Assembly: GCF_002632585.1 (NCBI RefSeq)
Contig: NZ_NIBV01000001.1
Coordinates: 1,755,203-1,819,202, forward strand
Direction of reading: 5' to 3'
Length of the DNA stretch: 64,000 nt
Source: Xenorhabdus szentirmaii DSM 16338
GTDB taxonomy: Bacteria; Pseudomonadota; Gammaproteobacteria; Enterobacterales; Enterobacteriaceae
Below the pieces are notes generated by a model. That model was not told where the DNA came from and did no database searches. It saw nothing but the letters and a program-made list of their open reading frames with translations. The stretch's first letter is position 1. Every line of letters begins with the position of its first letter. The translations under genes were made by a program, and so were the position numbers. Shown piece by piece: positions 17,811 through 36,618 of this stretch.

Positions 17811-18296
17811 GTGTTTGACATTGGTTTTAGTGAACTGTTGCTGGTACTGGTTATTGGCTTGGTTGTTCTGGGGCCAGAACGTTTGCCTATTGCAGTCAAA
17901 ACTGTTGCTGGGTGGATTCGGGTATTGCGCTCATTGGCGGCGAATGTCCAGAATGAGCTTGCTCAGGAATTGAAATTGCAAGAACTTCAGGACAGTCTGA
18001 AAAAAATGGAAGAAAAAGCTGATATGCAATCCCTATCTCCAGAACTGAAGGCATCAATGGACGAACTAAGAGAAGCGGCAGAATCATTGAAAAATACTTA
18101 TCAGTTAAAACCTGATGAGATGGAAGAAGAAGATGAAACACACTTTCACTCTTCTGAATTACCGCCAACTGTAAAACACTCAGTATCGGAGCAACCGGCT
18201 TCTGAATGCTCAGTTTCAGAACTTCCAATACCAGAGCAACCGAAACCAGAGCAACAGAAAAAAAGATCCTCCGAACAAGCAAATAGCGAACACTAA
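17811..18296 (+). CDS. tatB: Sec-independent translocase subunit TatB
   Basis: TatB pairs with TatC as the receptor for twin-arginine signal peptides. The 161-residue protein starts with the TatB signature [26 protein letters not shown], with its transmembrane helix and E8 visible, followed by a long amphipathic and coiled region (about 24-100). The C-terminal tail after residue 115 is repetitive ([19 protein letters not shown]) and looks disordered; such tails vary among enterics. The start is GTG, three bases after tatA. Confidence 0.95.
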   Translation: MFDIGFSELLLVLVIGLVVLGPERLPIAVKTVAGWIRVLRSLAANVQNELAQELKLQELQDSLKKMEEKADMQSLSPELKASMDELREAAESLKNTYQLKPDEMEEEDETHFHSSELPPTVKHSVSEQPASECSVSELPIPEQPKPEQQKKRSSEQANSEH

Positions 18297-18299
18297 AAC

Positions 18300-19082
18300 A
18301 TGTCCGTGGATGATACTCAACCTCTTATCAGCCATCTGATTGAGCTGCGTAAGCGGATTTTGAATAGTTTAATAACTATTTTGGTCGTTTTTTTGGCATT
18401 GGTTTATTTTTCCAATGACATTTATCGGCTGATTGCCGCACCTTTAATGGAACAGTTACCTAAAGGTGCGAATATGATAGCAACTGATGTAGCATCACCT
18501 TTTTTTACACCGATCAAGCTGACTATCATGGTTTCTGTCTTTGTTTCGGCACCAGTGATCCTTTATCAAGTGTGGGCATTTATTGCCCCGGCACTCTATA
18601 AACATGAACGCCGTTTGATCATGCCATTGCTGTTTTCCAGTAGTGTGTTGTTTTATTCGGGAATGCTATTTGCGTATTTTGTGGTTTTTCCACTTGCATT
18701 TGGCTTCTTTGTCAATACAGTGCCCCCAGGGGTTGTTATCTCAACGGATATCAGTAATTACCTGAGTTTTGTCATGGCGTTATTTATGGCTTTTGGTATT
18801 TCGTTTGAAGTGCCTATTGCCATTATTCTGCTGTGCTGGAGTGGTGCCGTGACACCGGATTCTTTGAAAAGAAAACGCCCTTATATTTTGGTCGGAACAT
18901 TCGTGGTAGGGATGTTATTAACTCCGCCAGATATTTTCTCTCAGACATTGTTGGCTGTTCCCATGTATCTGTTATTTGAACTGGGGATCTTACTTTCCCA
19001 GTTTTATATTGGTAAATCGGGTAAACGAAAATCAGCCAATTCAGAAAATGAATCAGGCCGTGATACGAGTGACAATTCTTAA
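18300..19082 (+). CDS. tatC: Sec-independent translocase subunit TatC
   Basis: A six-helix inner-membrane protein (260 residues) that recognises the twin-arginine motif. The N-terminal [13 protein letters not shown] block is present, including the conserved glutamate near residue 15. So are the first periplasmic loop region [40 protein letters not shown] and the later [22 protein letters not shown] segment with its essential glutamate. It starts three bases after tatB. No tatD follows: the next gene is hemB behind an intrinsic terminator. Confidence 0.96.
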   Translation: MSVDDTQPLISHLIELRKRILNSLITILVVFLALVYFSNDIYRLIAAPLMEQLPKGANMIATDVASPFFTPIKLTIMVSVFVSAPVILYQVWAFIAPALYKHERRLIMPLLFSSSVLFYSGMLFAYFVVFPLAFGFFVNTVPPGVVISTDISNYLSFVMALFMAFGISFEVPIAIILLCWSGAVTPDSLKRKRPYILVGTFVVGMLLTPPDIFSQTLLAVPMYLLFELGILLSQFYIGKSGKRKSANSENESGRDTSDNS

Positions 19083-19162
19083 AAAATAACTCGAAATTAC
19101 CATATATGATGATCGCGAACTGATTGATGATGTTAACATCATGACCATAAGCGATAGCTATT

Positions 19163-19189
19163 AACCCAGCAATAATGCTGGGTTTTACA
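19163..19189 (+). terminator. tatC terminator
   Basis: A perfect 8-bp stem (AACCCAGC 19163-19170, GCTGGGTT 19177-19184) with a six-base AT loop is followed by TTACA. It separates the tat operon from hemB. Confidence 0.75.
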
Positions 19190-19193
19190 TTAG

Positions 19194-20219
<1,026 letters not shown>

Positions 20220-20250
20220 TAATCTGAATGTAAATAATATATAGAGTAAA

Positions 20251-20275
20251 AACGGGCATTAAAGCCCGTTTTTTT
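20251..20275. terminator. Terminator between hemB and rfaH
   Basis: The stem AACGGGC (20251-20257) and GCCCGTT (20264-20270) has a six-base loop, A-rich sequence before it and a T-run after it. It can terminate both hemB on the plus strand and the convergent rfaH on the minus strand. Confidence 0.92.
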
Positions 20276-20278
20276 GGA

Positions 20279-20767
20279 TTAAATCTTGGTGAACTGATTA
20301 TTATCCAATGCTTTGGAGACTTCCTTGTTAAGGATATTTAACAAGAGGATAGAACGTGTTTCGCCATCTGGCTCATTGTAAATAGCTTTGATGCCTTCAA
20401 AAATGCCTTCAGTGATAAGCACGGTATCACCGGTAACAGGTGTTTCAGGATCAACATATTTCTGCTCTGTCACAGACATTAACTCGTCAATGAGAGTCTG
20501 AGGAACAACAGCAGGATAAGTACTGAACCGAATAAAATGGTTAACGCCACGGGTTGAGTTAACCGTTGTGGTATGAATAACCTCGGGGTCAAAATTTACA
20601 AATAGATAATTGGGAAACAATGGCTCAGAAATTGTGGTCCGTTTACCCCGGACAACTTTTTCAATTTTGGCTATAGGTGTCAGGCAAATAACATTTTGTC
20701 TCTCTAAGTTTTCTATTGCTCGAGAGATTTGCCCACGTTTACAGTAGAGAAGATACCAATTTCCCAT
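20279..20767 (-). CDS. rfaH: Transcription antitermination factor RfaH
   Basis: An operon-specific NusG paralogue that joins RNA polymerase at ops elements and boosts expression of long operons for LPS, capsule and toxins. The 162-residue length equals that of E. coli RfaH. The NGN domain begins WYLLYCKRGQISRAIENLERQ. The EKVVRGKRTTISEPLFPNYLFV block, EVIHTTTVNSTRGVNHFIRF, and the C-terminal KOW-type domain (VLITEGIFEGIKAIYNEPDGETRSILLLN) follow. No ops element is seen in this window, so its targets lie elsewhere. Confidence 0.96.
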   Translation of the reverse strand: MGNWYLLYCKRGQISRAIENLERQNVICLTPIAKIEKVVRGKRTTISEPLFPNYLFVNFDPEVIHTTTVNSTRGVNHFIRFSTYPAVVPQTLIDELMSVTEQKYVDPETPVTGDTVLITEGIFEGIKAIYNEPDGETRSILLLNILNKEVSKALDNNQFTKI

Positions 20768-21119
20768 AATATTCTGACTCCATTACTTAGAGCGTTTAAG
20801 AATAGCAAAACCAGAGCTAGTGGATCACTAATAAAGACTAGAATTGTTTTAAAGAATAACTTATGAATAATACTTGTTTTTCCCCCTGGTTTTCATCGGA
20901 AAATAGTGGATACATCACATATTTTGTTACGTTTAGTGATAGTTTATTACTAATAACGTAAAGTTGAATATATGCAAATATTATTCTTTATGTTTGTATT
21001 ATGTGATATTCGCTCTATGTTATCCATTACTTAAGGTTATTCGTCAGTGAATTATGAGATTACCTTGTAACCCTCATTAGAGAGCTTATAATGTCCTTCC
21101 TCCCTTAAAAATCGGCACA
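20768..21119. promoter_or_regulatory. Divergent rfaH / ubiD promoter region
   Basis: A 352-bp AT-rich spacer between genes transcribed in opposite directions, so both promoters should be here. No specific operator, RNA gene or repeat was recognised. Confidence 0.45.
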
Positions 21120-22601
21120 ATGAACTATATGAAATACCGCGATCTAAGAGACTTTCTTTCCTTACTTGAACAATTAGGTGAATTAAAACGTATTAGTATG
21201 GAAGTTGATCCATATTTGGAAATGACGGAAATCGCAGATCGTACTCTTCGTGCCGGTGGCCCAGCTTTACTGTTTGAGAATCCTAAGGGGTATTCAATGC
21301 CGGTATTGTGTAACCTGTTCGGAACGCCTAAGCGGGTTGCAATGGGAATGGGGCAGGATGATGTTAAGTTATTGCATGATGTGGGCAAATTATTAGCTTT
21401 CCTTAAAGAGCCTGAGCCACCAAAAGGCTTCCGTGATTTGGTCGATAAGTTGCCAAAATTCAAGCAAGTTTTGAATATGCCCACTAAGCGCCTCAATTCT
21501 GCGCCTTGTCAGGAACAGATCTGGGAAGGGGAGGACGTGGATCTGACCCGCATTCCCGTTATGCATTGTTGGCCAGAAGACGCAGCCCCCTTGATTACAT
21601 GGGGATTGACGGTGACAAAAGGGCCGAATAAAGAGCGCCAGAATTTGGGAATATACCGTCAACAGGTTTTAGGAAAAAATAAACTTATCATGCGTTGGCT
21701 TTCTCATCGAGGTGGTGCTCTTGACTTCCAGGAATGGTGTCAGGCTCATTCGGGGGAACGCTTTCCTGTATCTGTGGCGTTGGGCGCTGATCCTGCCACA
21801 ATATTGGGCGCGGTGACGCCAATTCCGGATACATTGTCTGAATATGCTTTTGCGGGGTTATTGCGCGGCCATAAAACGGAAGTGGTTAAATCGATTTCTA
21901 ATGACCTTGAAGTACCTGCAAGTGCAGAAATTATTCTGGAAGGGTATATTGAGCCCGGTGAAATGGCACCGGAAGGTCCGTATGGTGACCATACAGGTTA
22001 TTACAACGAGATAGATATGTTTCCGGTGTTTACAGTTACCCACATTACTCAGCGCCGTGATGCCATTTATCATTCAACTTACACCGGGCGCCCACCCGAT
22101 GAGCCCGCGGTATTAGGCGTTGCGTTGAATGAAGTACTTGTTCCAATATTACAAAAACAATTTCCAGAGATTGTGGACTTTTACTTACCGCCAGAAGGGT
22201 GCTCTTATCGGCTTGCCGTTGTGACGATGAAAAAGCAGTATGCCGGTCATGCCAAAAGAGTGATGATGGGGGTTTGGTCGTATTTACGGCAGTTTATGTA
22301 CACAAAATTTGTTATTGTCTGCGATGATGATATCAATGCCCGAGACTGGAATGATGTCATCTGGGCAATAACAACGCGTATGGACCCGCAAAGAGATACT
22401 GTCTTAATGGAAAATACACCCATTGACTATCTTGATTTTGCATCACCTGTTTCAGGATTAGGCTCAAAAATGGGGTTAGATGCAACAAATAAGTGGCCAG
22501 GAGAGACACAAAGGGAATGGGGGCGTCCGATTGTGATGAGTGATGAAGTTCGGACCCGTGTCGATGAAATTTGGGATCAATTAGATATTTTTAAGCGATA
22601 A
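21120..22601 (+). CDS. ubiD: 3-octaprenyl-4-hydroxybenzoate carboxy-lyase UbiD
   Basis: Decarboxylates the polyprenyl-4-hydroxybenzoate intermediate of ubiquinone synthesis using the prenylated-FMN cofactor made by UbiX. The 493-residue length matches E. coli UbiD (497). Family motifs are [21 protein letters not shown] at the N-terminus, [25 protein letters not shown] near 177, [26 protein letters not shown] near 271 (including the catalytic glutamate region), and [18 protein letters not shown] near the C-terminus. It is followed 10 bp later by fre, as in other enterics. Confidence 0.96.
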   Translation: MNYMKYRDLRDFLSLLEQLGELKRISMEVDPYLEMTEIADRTLRAGGPALLFENPKGYSMPVLCNLFGTPKRVAMGMGQDDVKLLHDVGKLLAFLKEPEPPKGFRDLVDKLPKFKQVLNMPTKRLNSAPCQEQIWEGEDVDLTRIPVMHCWPEDAAPLITWGLTVTKGPNKERQNLGIYRQQVLGKNKLIMRWLSHRGGALDFQEWCQAHSGERFPVSVALGADPATILGAVTPIPDTLSEYAFAGLLRGHKTEVVKSISNDLEVPASAEIILEGYIEPGEMAPEGPYGDHTGYYNEIDMFPVFTVTHITQRRDAIYHSTYTGRPPDEPAVLGVALNEVLVPILQKQFPEIVDFYLPPEGCSYRLAVVTMKKQYAGHAKRVMMGVWSYLRQFMYTKFVIVCDDDINARDWNDVIWAITTRMDPQRDTVLMENTPIDYLDFASPVSGLGSKMGLDATNKWPGETQREWGRPIVMSDEVRTRVDEIWDQLDIFKR

Positions 22602-22611
22602 GAGGGAACGC

Positions 22612-23313
22612 ATGACAATACTAAGCTGTAAAGTAACATCGGTTGACTCCATTACAGATACAGTTTATCGGGTTCGTTTATTGCCTGATTCGCCTTTTTC
22701 TTTCCGTGCTGGGCAATATTTGATGGTGGTGATGGATGAAAGGGATAAACGTCCTTTTTCTATGGCATCGCCGCCGTCCGAGAAACAGATGATTGAGTTG
22801 CACATTGGAGCTTCTGAACTGAATCTTTACGCAATGGCTGTGATGGACAGGATCTTGGCTGAACAAGTTATTGATATTGATATTCCTCATGGTCAGGCAT
22901 GGTTACGTGAAGATAATGATGGCCCCATGCTATTGATTGCCGGAGGAACGGGATTTTCTTATACCCGCTCTATCTTATTGGCTGCTTTGGAAAAAAATCC
23001 TAACCGCGAAATTTCAATTTATTGGGGAGGCCGTGAGCTTCAGCACCTTTATGATTTGGGTGAATTACAGGCGCTGAATGAAAGTTATCCCAATTTAGCG
23101 GTTGTTCCTGTTGTTGAGCAGGTTGATGAGCACTGGAGAGGGAGAACAGGGACAGTGTTGAGTGCGGTCTTGGAAGATTTCGAAAGCTTAGAAAACCATG
23201 AAATTTACATTGCTGGTCGCTTTGAGATGGCTAAAATTGCCCGAGAAAGATTTTGCAGTGAACGCAATGCAGCTATTGATCGTATGTATGGGGATGCGTT
23301 TGAATTTATCTGA
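22612..23313 (+). CDS. fre: NAD(P)H-flavin reductase
   Basis: Reduces free flavins with NAD(P)H, supplying reduced flavin to other enzymes and for ferric iron reduction; 233 residues, the same as E. coli Fre. The flavin-binding [10 protein letters not shown] motif (about residues 46-55) and the nucleotide-binding [17 protein letters not shown] motif (about 104-120) are evident, with a C-terminal [16 protein letters not shown] block. It is co-transcribed with ubiD after a 10-bp gap, with AGAGGGAA as ribosome-binding site. Confidence 0.95.
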   Translation: MTILSCKVTSVDSITDTVYRVRLLPDSPFSFRAGQYLMVVMDERDKRPFSMASPPSEKQMIELHIGASELNLYAMAVMDRILAEQVIDIDIPHGQAWLREDNDGPMLLIAGGTGFSYTRSILLAALEKNPNREISIYWGGRELQHLYDLGELQALNESYPNLAVVPVVEQVDEHWRGRTGTVLSAVLEDFESLENHEIYIAGRFEMAKIARERFCSERNAAIDRMYGDAFEFI

Positions 23314-23348
23314 GCGTGCTCTATGTAAAAAATAAAACGATAAAAATA

Positions 23349-23373
23349 AAAAAACCCGCCCCTGACAGGCGGG
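23349..23373 (-). terminator. fadBA terminator
   Basis: Read on the minus strand, the stem CCCGCC (23373-23368) with GGCGGG (23360-23355) is followed by a seven-T run. This is a classic intrinsic terminator about 120 bp past the fadA stop. On the plus strand no T-run follows, so it is less likely to end fre. Confidence 0.85.
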
Positions 23374-23497
23374 AAATTACGGCAACAACTTATTAGAGTG
23401 GTGCAATAGATAAGACAGACAAGGGAAAAAATGTGTAAATTTCAGTCATCAGATATTTTCAGTGCTTAGGTTCTCTCAATAGCTAACCTCTCGACAC

Positions 23498-26859
<3,362 letters not shown>

Positions 26860-27133
26860 ATCATTCTCCTCAATGAGTGCATACCATCTGGTATGACCAG
26901 ATGAGCTTGATTGTGATTACTGTGTTAATTTAATGCAAATCAATGATTAATTTTTTGTAGGGCGGATCACAGGTAATATTTGTGACATAGAAAAATGTTT
27001 TTTATTAACTTTTTGAAAAGTATAAATATTATTGCTTAGCGTTAGATGGGGGATTTTTCACGTAATATCACCCTCAATAATGAATTGTGGTAATATTTGA
27101 TTTCCTGCCAGAAAAATAAAAAGGCTAATTAAG
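26860..27133. promoter_or_regulatory. Divergent fadB / pepQ promoter region
   Basis: A 274-bp AT-rich spacer carrying the promoters of fadBA (minus) and pepQ (plus). A FadR operator lies close to the fadB start (26886-26902). No further operator is assigned. Confidence 0.6.
26886..26902. promoter_or_regulatory. FadR operator
   Basis: ATCTGGTATGACCAGAT is a 17-bp palindrome with 7-bp arms, 27 bp upstream of the fadB start. It differs by one central base from the E. coli fadBA FadR operator as I recall it. FadR bound here would repress fadBA and release on binding long-chain acyl-CoA. Confidence 0.88.
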
Positions 27134-28468
27134 ATGGAAAAGTTGGCACTTCTGTACCACGAACATATTAAAATGCTACAAAAACGAGCTCGTGAAATAT
27201 TGGCACGAACCCAGCTTGATGCTCTGCTTATTCACTCCGGTGAGCCATTACGCGTTTTTCTTGATGACAGCTATTATCCTTTCAGGGCAAATGCCCACTT
27301 CAAAGCTTGGGTCCCTGTAACCAAAGTGCCAAATTGCTGGTTATGGATCGATGGCGTCAATAAACCCAAGCTTTGGTTTTATTCCCCGGTAGACTACTGG
27401 CATAGCGTAGAAACATTACCCAATAGTTACTGGACCGAAGAAGTAGAGTTGATTCATTTGGAAACCGCTGATGATATCAGTGCACAGCTACATGGATTTG
27501 CAAAACAGAATACTGCTTATATAGGCGAGCAGACTGAGCGAGCCAAATCTTTGGGGATCAGTGAACATCATCTTAATCCAAAATCCGTTCTGGATTATTT
27601 GAATTACCATCGTTCATATAAAACAGATTACGAATTGGCGTGTATGCGTGAAGCTCAAAAAACAGCTGTTAATGGTCATTTGGCTGCTTATGATGCATTT
27701 TTGTCCGGTGTTAGCGAATTCGAAATCAACATGTTCTATTTGATGGCAACCGGGCACCGTGACACTGATGTTCCTTATGACAATATTGTTGCCCTGAATG
27801 AAAATACAGCAGTTTTGCATTACACCAAATTAAGGCAGACTGTGCCTTCTGAGATTCGTAGCTTCTTAATTGATGCCGGTGCCGAATATAATGGCTATGC
27901 GGCAGATATAACCAGAACTTATGCTGCAAAACCTAATAACGATTTTTCTTCATTGATCAAGGAATTAAATGAAGAACAGAAGGCGATTGTCGGCATGCTT
28001 CGCGTAGGGAATCGGTATACTGACTATCACATCAACATGCATCACCGCATAGCTAAGTTGCTAAAAAAACATAACATTATTCATGGAATGAGCGAGGAAG
28101 GCATTGTTGAGAAAGGATTGACAACCCCCTTCTTTCCACACGGGCTGGGGCATCCACTTGGTTTGCAAGTCCATGATGCTGCTGGGTTTATGCAGGATGA
28201 TACTGGAACGCACTTGGCGGCCCCTGAAATGTATCCTTATCTGCGTTGTACCCGTATTCTGGAACCAAGAATGGTTTTGACTATCGAACCCGGGCTCTAT
28301 TTCATTGAAACCTTATTGGCACCTTGGCGAGAAAGTGAATACCGACAATATTTTGATTGGAAAAAAATCGATATGCTGAAACTTTATGGCGGTATTCGTA
28401 TCGAAGATAACGTCGTAATACACGATGGAAAAATTGAAAATATGACCAGAGATTTACAATTACCGTAA
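27134..28468 (+). CDS. pepQ: Xaa-Pro dipeptidase
   Basis: A dimanganese metallopeptidase (M24B) cleaving dipeptides with C-terminal proline; 444 residues (E. coli 443); cytosolic. The pita-bread metal ligands are visible: the two aspartates in [16 protein letters not shown] near residues 246 and 257, the histidine in [13 protein letters not shown] near 339, and glutamates in LTIEPGLYF and IRIEDNVV near 384 and 423. It is divergent from fadBA, and yigZ overlaps its stop by one base, so the two should be co-translated. Confidence 0.96.
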   Translation: MEKLALLYHEHIKMLQKRAREILARTQLDALLIHSGEPLRVFLDDSYYPFRANAHFKAWVPVTKVPNCWLWIDGVNKPKLWFYSPVDYWHSVETLPNSYWTEEVELIHLETADDISAQLHGFAKQNTAYIGEQTERAKSLGISEHHLNPKSVLDYLNYHRSYKTDYELACMREAQKTAVNGHLAAYDAFLSGVSEFEINMFYLMATGHRDTDVPYDNIVALNENTAVLHYTKLRQTVPSEIRSFLIDAGAEYNGYAADITRTYAAKPNNDFSSLIKELNEEQKAIVGMLRVGNRYTDYHINMHHRIAKLLKKHNIIHGMSEEGIVEKGLTTPFFPHGLGHPLGLQVHDAAGFMQDDTGTHLAAPEMYPYLRCTRILEPRMVLTIEPGLYFIETLLAPWRESEYRQYFDWKKIDMLKLYGGIRIEDNVVIHDGKIENMTRDLQLP

Positions 28469-29079
28469 TGAAGCCTTATTTGATTCCTGCGGCTTCAGTC
28501 AGCTTTACTGAAGAAATAAAAAAGAGTCGCTTTATCACCCTGCTGGAACATACTAGTGGGGTGGATGAGGCTAAGCTGTTTATTCAGCGTATTAAAGAAC
28601 AATATCCCGATGCGAGGCATCATTGCTGGGCTTTTGTCGCAGGGACCCCGGATGATTCCCAACAATTGGGTTTTTCTGATGATGGCGAGCCAACGGGAAC
28701 TGCGGGAAAACCTATGATCGCTCAGTTACTGGGAAGTGGGCTGGGCGAAATCACAGCGGTGTCAGTCCGTTATTTTGGCGGTATAAAGCTGGGTACAGGG
28801 GGGTTGGTAAAAGCATATGGTAATGGAGTACAACAAGCGCTGAAGTTATTGGAGACTGAATATAAAGTGCCGCAGAAGTTGTACCAGCTACAGTGTGAGT
28901 ATGCACATATTTCGATGGTGGAACAGTTGTTGCAACAATTTGCGGGGCAAGTGATTGCCAGCGATTATGCGGAAAATGTCACGTTGCAAGTGTCACTGCC
29001 AGCTACCCTTGTGGAAGAAATCGGTGATAAATTAAGGGACTTAAGTCGTGGTGCTTTGTTTTTAACACCAAAATCATAA
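28468..29079 (+). CDS. yigZ: IMPACT family protein YigZ
   Basis: A 203-residue protein of the conserved IMPACT (UPF0029) family, nearly the length of E. coli YigZ. The N-terminal domain contains FTEEIKKSRFITLLEH and ARHHCWAFVAG. The FSDDGEPTGTAGKPMI and VSVRYFGGIKLGTGGLVKAYGNGV signatures follow. The C-terminal ferredoxin-like DUF1949 domain starts near residue 137. Eukaryotic IMPACT acts on translational control; the bacterial role is not established. It lies in the conserved pepQ-yigZ-trkH-hemG run. Confidence 0.93.
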   Translation: MKPYLIPAASVSFTEEIKKSRFITLLEHTSGVDEAKLFIQRIKEQYPDARHHCWAFVAGTPDDSQQLGFSDDGEPTGTAGKPMIAQLLGSGLGEITAVSVRYFGGIKLGTGGLVKAYGNGVQQALKLLETEYKVPQKLYQLQCEYAHISMVEQLLQQFAGQVIASDYAENVTLQVSLPATLVEEIGDKLRDLSRGALFLTPKS

Positions 29080-29116
29080 TTATTTTGTCATACCGGATTT
29101 CTAAGGAACCAGCCGA

Positions 29117-30568
29117 ATGCATTTTCGTGCCATTACCCGCATTGTTGGGTTACTCGTTATTCTTTTCTCTGTCACAATGATTATTCCGGGATTAGTGGCA
29201 TTGATTTATCGTGACGGTGCAGGCAAAGCATTCAGCCAGACGTTTATCTTTGCTCTCGTTATCGGATTAATATTATGGCTTCCCAACCGAGAACAAAAAT
29301 ATGATCTTAAACCCAAAGAAGGCTTTTTGATTGTTGTTTTGTTTTGGACAGTGCTCGGCAGTGTCGGGGCGTTGCCTTTTATTTTCTCTGAAAAACCTAA
29401 CCTTTCAATCACTGATGCTTTTTTTGAATCATTCTCAGGTCTAACGACAACAGGAGCTACGACTCTGGTTGGGCTTGATTCGCTTCCTAAAGCTATTCTT
29501 TTTTATCGACAAATGCTGCAATGGTTGGGCGGAATGGGAATTATTGTTCTGGCCGTAGCGATCCTGCCTTTGCTTGGTGTCGGTGGTATGCAGCTTTATC
29601 GGGCCGAAATGCCGGGACCATTGAAGGATAATAAGATGCGTCCCCGTATTGCAGAAACCGCTAAGACTCTTTGGCTTATTTATGTTTTGCTGACCATCGC
29701 TTGTGCAATAGCACTGTGGGCCGCAGGAATGTCTGTCTTTGATGCGATTTCTCACAGCTTTTCGACTATCGCCATTGGTGGCTTTTCCACTCATGATGCA
29801 AGCATTGGTTTTTTCAATAGTCCGGCGATTAATACGATTATTGCTGTTTTCTTATTGATCTCAGGTTGCAATTTTGGCTTGCACTTTGCCGTGCTTTCAG
29901 GAAGAAGCCTAAAAGTCTATTGGCGTGACCCTGAATTTCGCATGTTCATCACTATTCAGTTGGCGTTGCTGATCGTCTGTGTACTGATACTGTGGCAACA
30001 TTCTGTTTATGAGTCAGAACTAAACGCATTGAATCACGCCTTTTTTCAAGTTGTCTCGATGGCAACAACCGCAGGATTTACAACTGACAGCTTTGCCGGT
30101 TGGCCTCTTTTCTTGCCTTTTCTGTTGTTATGTTCCGCATTCATTGGTGGATGTGCCGGTTCGACAGGTGGAGGGCTGAAAGTTATCCGCATCTTGTTAC
30201 TGTTCTTGCAAGGTTCCCGTGAATTAAAGCGTCTGGTGCATCCGAATGCGGTATACACCATAAAATTGGGAAATAGGGCATTGCCAGAACGGATTATTGA
30301 AGCCGTGTGGGGATTCTTTTCCGCTTATGCCTTGGTTTTTGTCATTAGTATGCTGTTACTCATTGCCACAGGGGTAGATGAGTTCTCTGCTTTTTCTGCC
30401 ATTGCTGCAACGTTGAATAATCTCGGCCCTGGATTGGGCGCGGTTGCTGATAACTTTACAACCATGAACCCAACAGCAAAATGGATCTTGGTTGTCACTA
30501 TGTTATTCGGGCGTTTGGAAGTATTCACACTATTAGTTTTATTTACCCCAACTTTCTGGCGTGAATAA
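29117..30568 (+). CDS. trkH: Trk potassium uptake protein TrkH
   Basis: The K+-translocating subunit of the Trk system, working with cytosolic TrkA; 483 residues, as in E. coli. It has about ten hydrophobic helices and four pore-loop repeats. Selectivity-filter-like segments are recognisable in SGLTTTGATTL, SFSTIAIGGFSTHD, SMATTAGFTTD and ATLNNLGPGLG. The final residues FTPTFWRE are typical of the family. It lies 37 bp after yigZ and 66 bp before hemG, suggesting one transcript. Confidence 0.95.
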   Translation: MHFRAITRIVGLLVILFSVTMIIPGLVALIYRDGAGKAFSQTFIFALVIGLILWLPNREQKYDLKPKEGFLIVVLFWTVLGSVGALPFIFSEKPNLSITDAFFESFSGLTTTGATTLVGLDSLPKAILFYRQMLQWLGGMGIIVLAVAILPLLGVGGMQLYRAEMPGPLKDNKMRPRIAETAKTLWLIYVLLTIACAIALWAAGMSVFDAISHSFSTIAIGGFSTHDASIGFFNSPAINTIIAVFLLISGCNFGLHFAVLSGRSLKVYWRDPEFRMFITIQLALLIVCVLILWQHSVYESELNALNHAFFQVVSMATTAGFTTDSFAGWPLFLPFLLLCSAFIGGCAGSTGGGLKVIRILLLFLQGSRELKRLVHPNAVYTIKLGNRALPERIIEAVWGFFSAYALVFVISMLLLIATGVDEFSAFSAIAATLNNLGPGLGAVADNFTTMNPTAKWILVVTMLFGRLEVFTLLVLFTPTFWRE

Positions 30569-30634
30569 TGACAGTACAAGTTGTTGTTTGCTGAGTTATG
30601 TACATAGTTTGCTGTTTTAACTAAAGGTGTATCT

Positions 30635-31177
30635 ATGAGTTACTTATTGCTCTATTCCACTCAAGATGGGCAAACCAAAAAAATAATTACACGCATTGCA
30701 GATAATGTTCGCCGGGCGGGCATTGAATGTGATTTAAGAGATCTTTCGACAGTGAAACAAATCAATCTGGCGTCTTATCAAAAGGTGATGATTGGGGCAT
30801 CAATACGCTATGGTCATTTCAATTCTGTATTGTATAAGTTCGTTACTCGTCATCAAAAACAGTTAGCGCAAATGCCGACAGCCTTTTTTGGCGTTAATTT
30901 AACAGCGAGAAAACCAGATAAAAGAACGCCAGAAACGAATGCCTACGTACATAAGTTTTTGATAAAAAGCCCGTGGCAGCCTGATTTATGCGGCGTTTTT
31001 GCGGGAGCATTGCTTTATCCTCGCTATCGCTGGCTGGATCGTATAATGATTCAATTCATTATGAGGATGACTGGGGGGGAAACAGACACGACAAAAGAAA
31101 TTGAATATACCGATTGGGAGCAGGTCGATTGTTTTTCTGAGTCATTTTTGCAAACTTCACATGATAATGCGCTTTAA
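30635..31177 (+). CDS. hemG: Protoporphyrinogen IX dehydrogenase HemG
   Basis: A flavodoxin-like, menaquinone/quinone-dependent enzyme oxidising protoporphyrinogen IX to protoporphyrin IX; 180 residues (E. coli 181). The N-terminal FMN-binding loop is LLYSTQDGQTKKI (residues 4-16). The family segments VMIGASIRYGHFN near 50 and FFGVNLTARKPDKRTPETN near 87 are present. It is the last gene before the rRNA operon promoters, as in the trkH-hemG-rrnA arrangement of E. coli. Confidence 0.95.
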   Translation: MSYLLLYSTQDGQTKKIITRIADNVRRAGIECDLRDLSTVKQINLASYQKVMIGASIRYGHFNSVLYKFVTRHQKQLAQMPTAFFGVNLTARKPDKRTPETNAYVHKFLIKSPWQPDLCGVFAGALLYPRYRWLDRIMIQFIMRMTGGETDTTKEIEYTDWEQVDCFSESFLQTSHDNAL

Positions 31178-31252
31178 AAATGGTCTTTTTGTCGGTTATT
31201 ACGTCTTTTTGGGTGAAAAAAAGACGAACGAAAATAAAATTCAAAAAAACTA

Positions 31253-31280
31253 TTGCCAGTCTCAGAAAACGCCCTATAAT
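31253..31280 (+). promoter_or_regulatory. rRNA promoter P1
   Basis: The -35 TTGCCA (31253-31258) and -10 TATAAT (31275-31280) are separated by the 16-bp spacer typical of rrn P1. A GCGCCACCAC discriminator follows, and an A-rich UP-like region precedes. The GC-rich discriminator implies stringent (ppGpp/DksA) control, as known for this promoter class. Confidence 0.93.
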
Positions 31281-31351
31281 GCGCCACCACTGACCGACGC
31301 TGAGCTGAGACATGCCGCCGAGGGAAGTGAGAGAAAAGCGAAAATAAACGC

Positions 31352-31379
31352 TTGACTCTGGAGGCGAAAGGCGTAAGAT
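31352..31379 (+). promoter_or_regulatory. rRNA promoter P2
   Basis: TTGACT (31352-31357) and TAAGAT (31374-31379) are separated by 16 bp, about 100 bp downstream of P1, matching the tandem promoter plan of enteric rRNA operons. Confidence 0.85.
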
Positions 31380-31390
31380 ACGCAGCCTCG

Positions 31391-31430
31391 CAACCCGGAA
31401 GAGCCTTCCCGGTTGCCCCGCTCTTTAACA
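31391..31430 (+). promoter_or_regulatory. rRNA leader antitermination signals (boxB-like hairpin and boxA)
   Basis: The arms at 31391-31400 and 31406-31415 are complementary except for one pair. They are followed by boxA CGCTCTTTAACA (31419-31430). These recruit Nus factors to prevent Rho-dependent termination inside the rRNA genes. Confidence 0.85.
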
Positions 31431-31437
31431 ACTGAAT

Positions 31438-31457
31438 CAGACAATCTGTGTGGGCAC
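31438..31457 (+). other. 5' strand of 16S RNase III processing stem
   Basis: These 20 bases are the exact reverse complement of 33136-33155 downstream of 16S. The pre-16S RNA can therefore form a perfect 20-bp helix, the substrate for RNase III. Confidence 0.92.
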
Positions 31458-31569
31458 TCGCAGGACACTATCAAACGCCGAAAGGCGGAAAGATTAAAGT
31501 CTTGAAGAGTGAACAACAGTTAATTCATTACGAACTAACAGTATAATTCTTTGAGCATCAAACGCTTTT

Positions 31570-33111
<1,542 letters not shown>

Positions 33112-33135
33112 CCTAAAGATAGTGGATTTTGTGCA

Positions 33136-33155
33136 GTGCCCACACAGATTGTCTG
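33136..33155 (+). other. 3' strand of 16S RNase III processing stem
   Basis: Perfectly complementary to 31438-31457 in the leader. It lies 25 bases after the mature 16S 3' end and just before tRNA-Ile. Confidence 0.92.
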
Positions 33156-33184
33156 ATGAAAGAATGAAGAGACGGTATCGGCAT

Positions 33185-33261
<77 letters not shown>

Positions 33262-33367
33262 AATCTCATTTATCCGGCGTTATAAACAGACTCGCTTATT
33301 TCAATAAGCGTCGCCCGTTTATGCCTGGTCTAAATAAGATTGCTGTGCATCACGATACGGAATTTAT

Positions 33368-33443
33368 GGGGCTATAGCTCAGCTGGGAGAGCGCCTGCCT
33401 TGCACGCAGGAGGTCAGCGGTTCGATCCCGCTTAGCTCCACCA
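33368..33443 (+). tRNA. alaT: tRNA-Ala (TGC)
   Basis: A 76-base tRNA with encoded CCA. The D arm AGCTCAGCTGGGAGAGC, anticodon loop CTTGCAC (anticodon TGC) and T loop GGTTCGATCCC are intact. It is the second spacer tRNA, before 23S. Confidence 0.97.
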
Positions 33444-33504
33444 TACTCTTCGTCTGCAATAACGTATCTCAGAACACATTGACATGAGTGTGTTGTGACA
33501 TATT

Positions 33505-33516
33505 TGCTCTTTAACA
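33505..33516 (+). promoter_or_regulatory. Spacer boxA before 23S
   Basis: TGCTCTTTAACA is the canonical boxA. A second antitermination signal here is standard for enteric 16S-23S spacers. Confidence 0.88.
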
Positions 33517-33601
33517 ATCTGGAACAAGCTGAAAATTTGAAACAATCAGCTTATCGTCAGCGACGGTAAGACTGATGAGTCTCTCAATAGACTCCAACCT
33601 G

Positions 33602-33621
33602 AAGACACCTTCGGGTTGTGA

Positions 33622-33628
<7 letters not shown>
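33602..33628 (+). other. 5' strand of 23S processing stem
   Basis: This segment, including the first bases of mature 23S, is largely complementary to 36523-36549 at the 3' end, with a few mismatches. The helix is the RNase III substrate for 23S release. Confidence 0.8.
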
Positions 33629-36531
<2,903 letters not shown>

Positions 36532-36618
36532 ACAACACCGAAGGTGTTTTGCGGAGTATAAAGAAGAGACGGGTTTCAGATGAGAGAAAACAGCTTGTTC
36601 GGGATTGAAAACAGGATT

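Larger units (their letters stand above)
31178..31569 (+). promoter_or_regulatory. rRNA operon promoter and leader region
   Basis: The 392 bp between hemG and 16S hold an A/T-rich UP-like element (about 31228-31250), P1 (31253-31280), P2 (31352-31379), an antitermination hairpin (31391-31415) with boxA (31419-31430), and the upstream strand of the 16S processing stem (31438-31457). No protein gene is credible here. Confidence 0.9.
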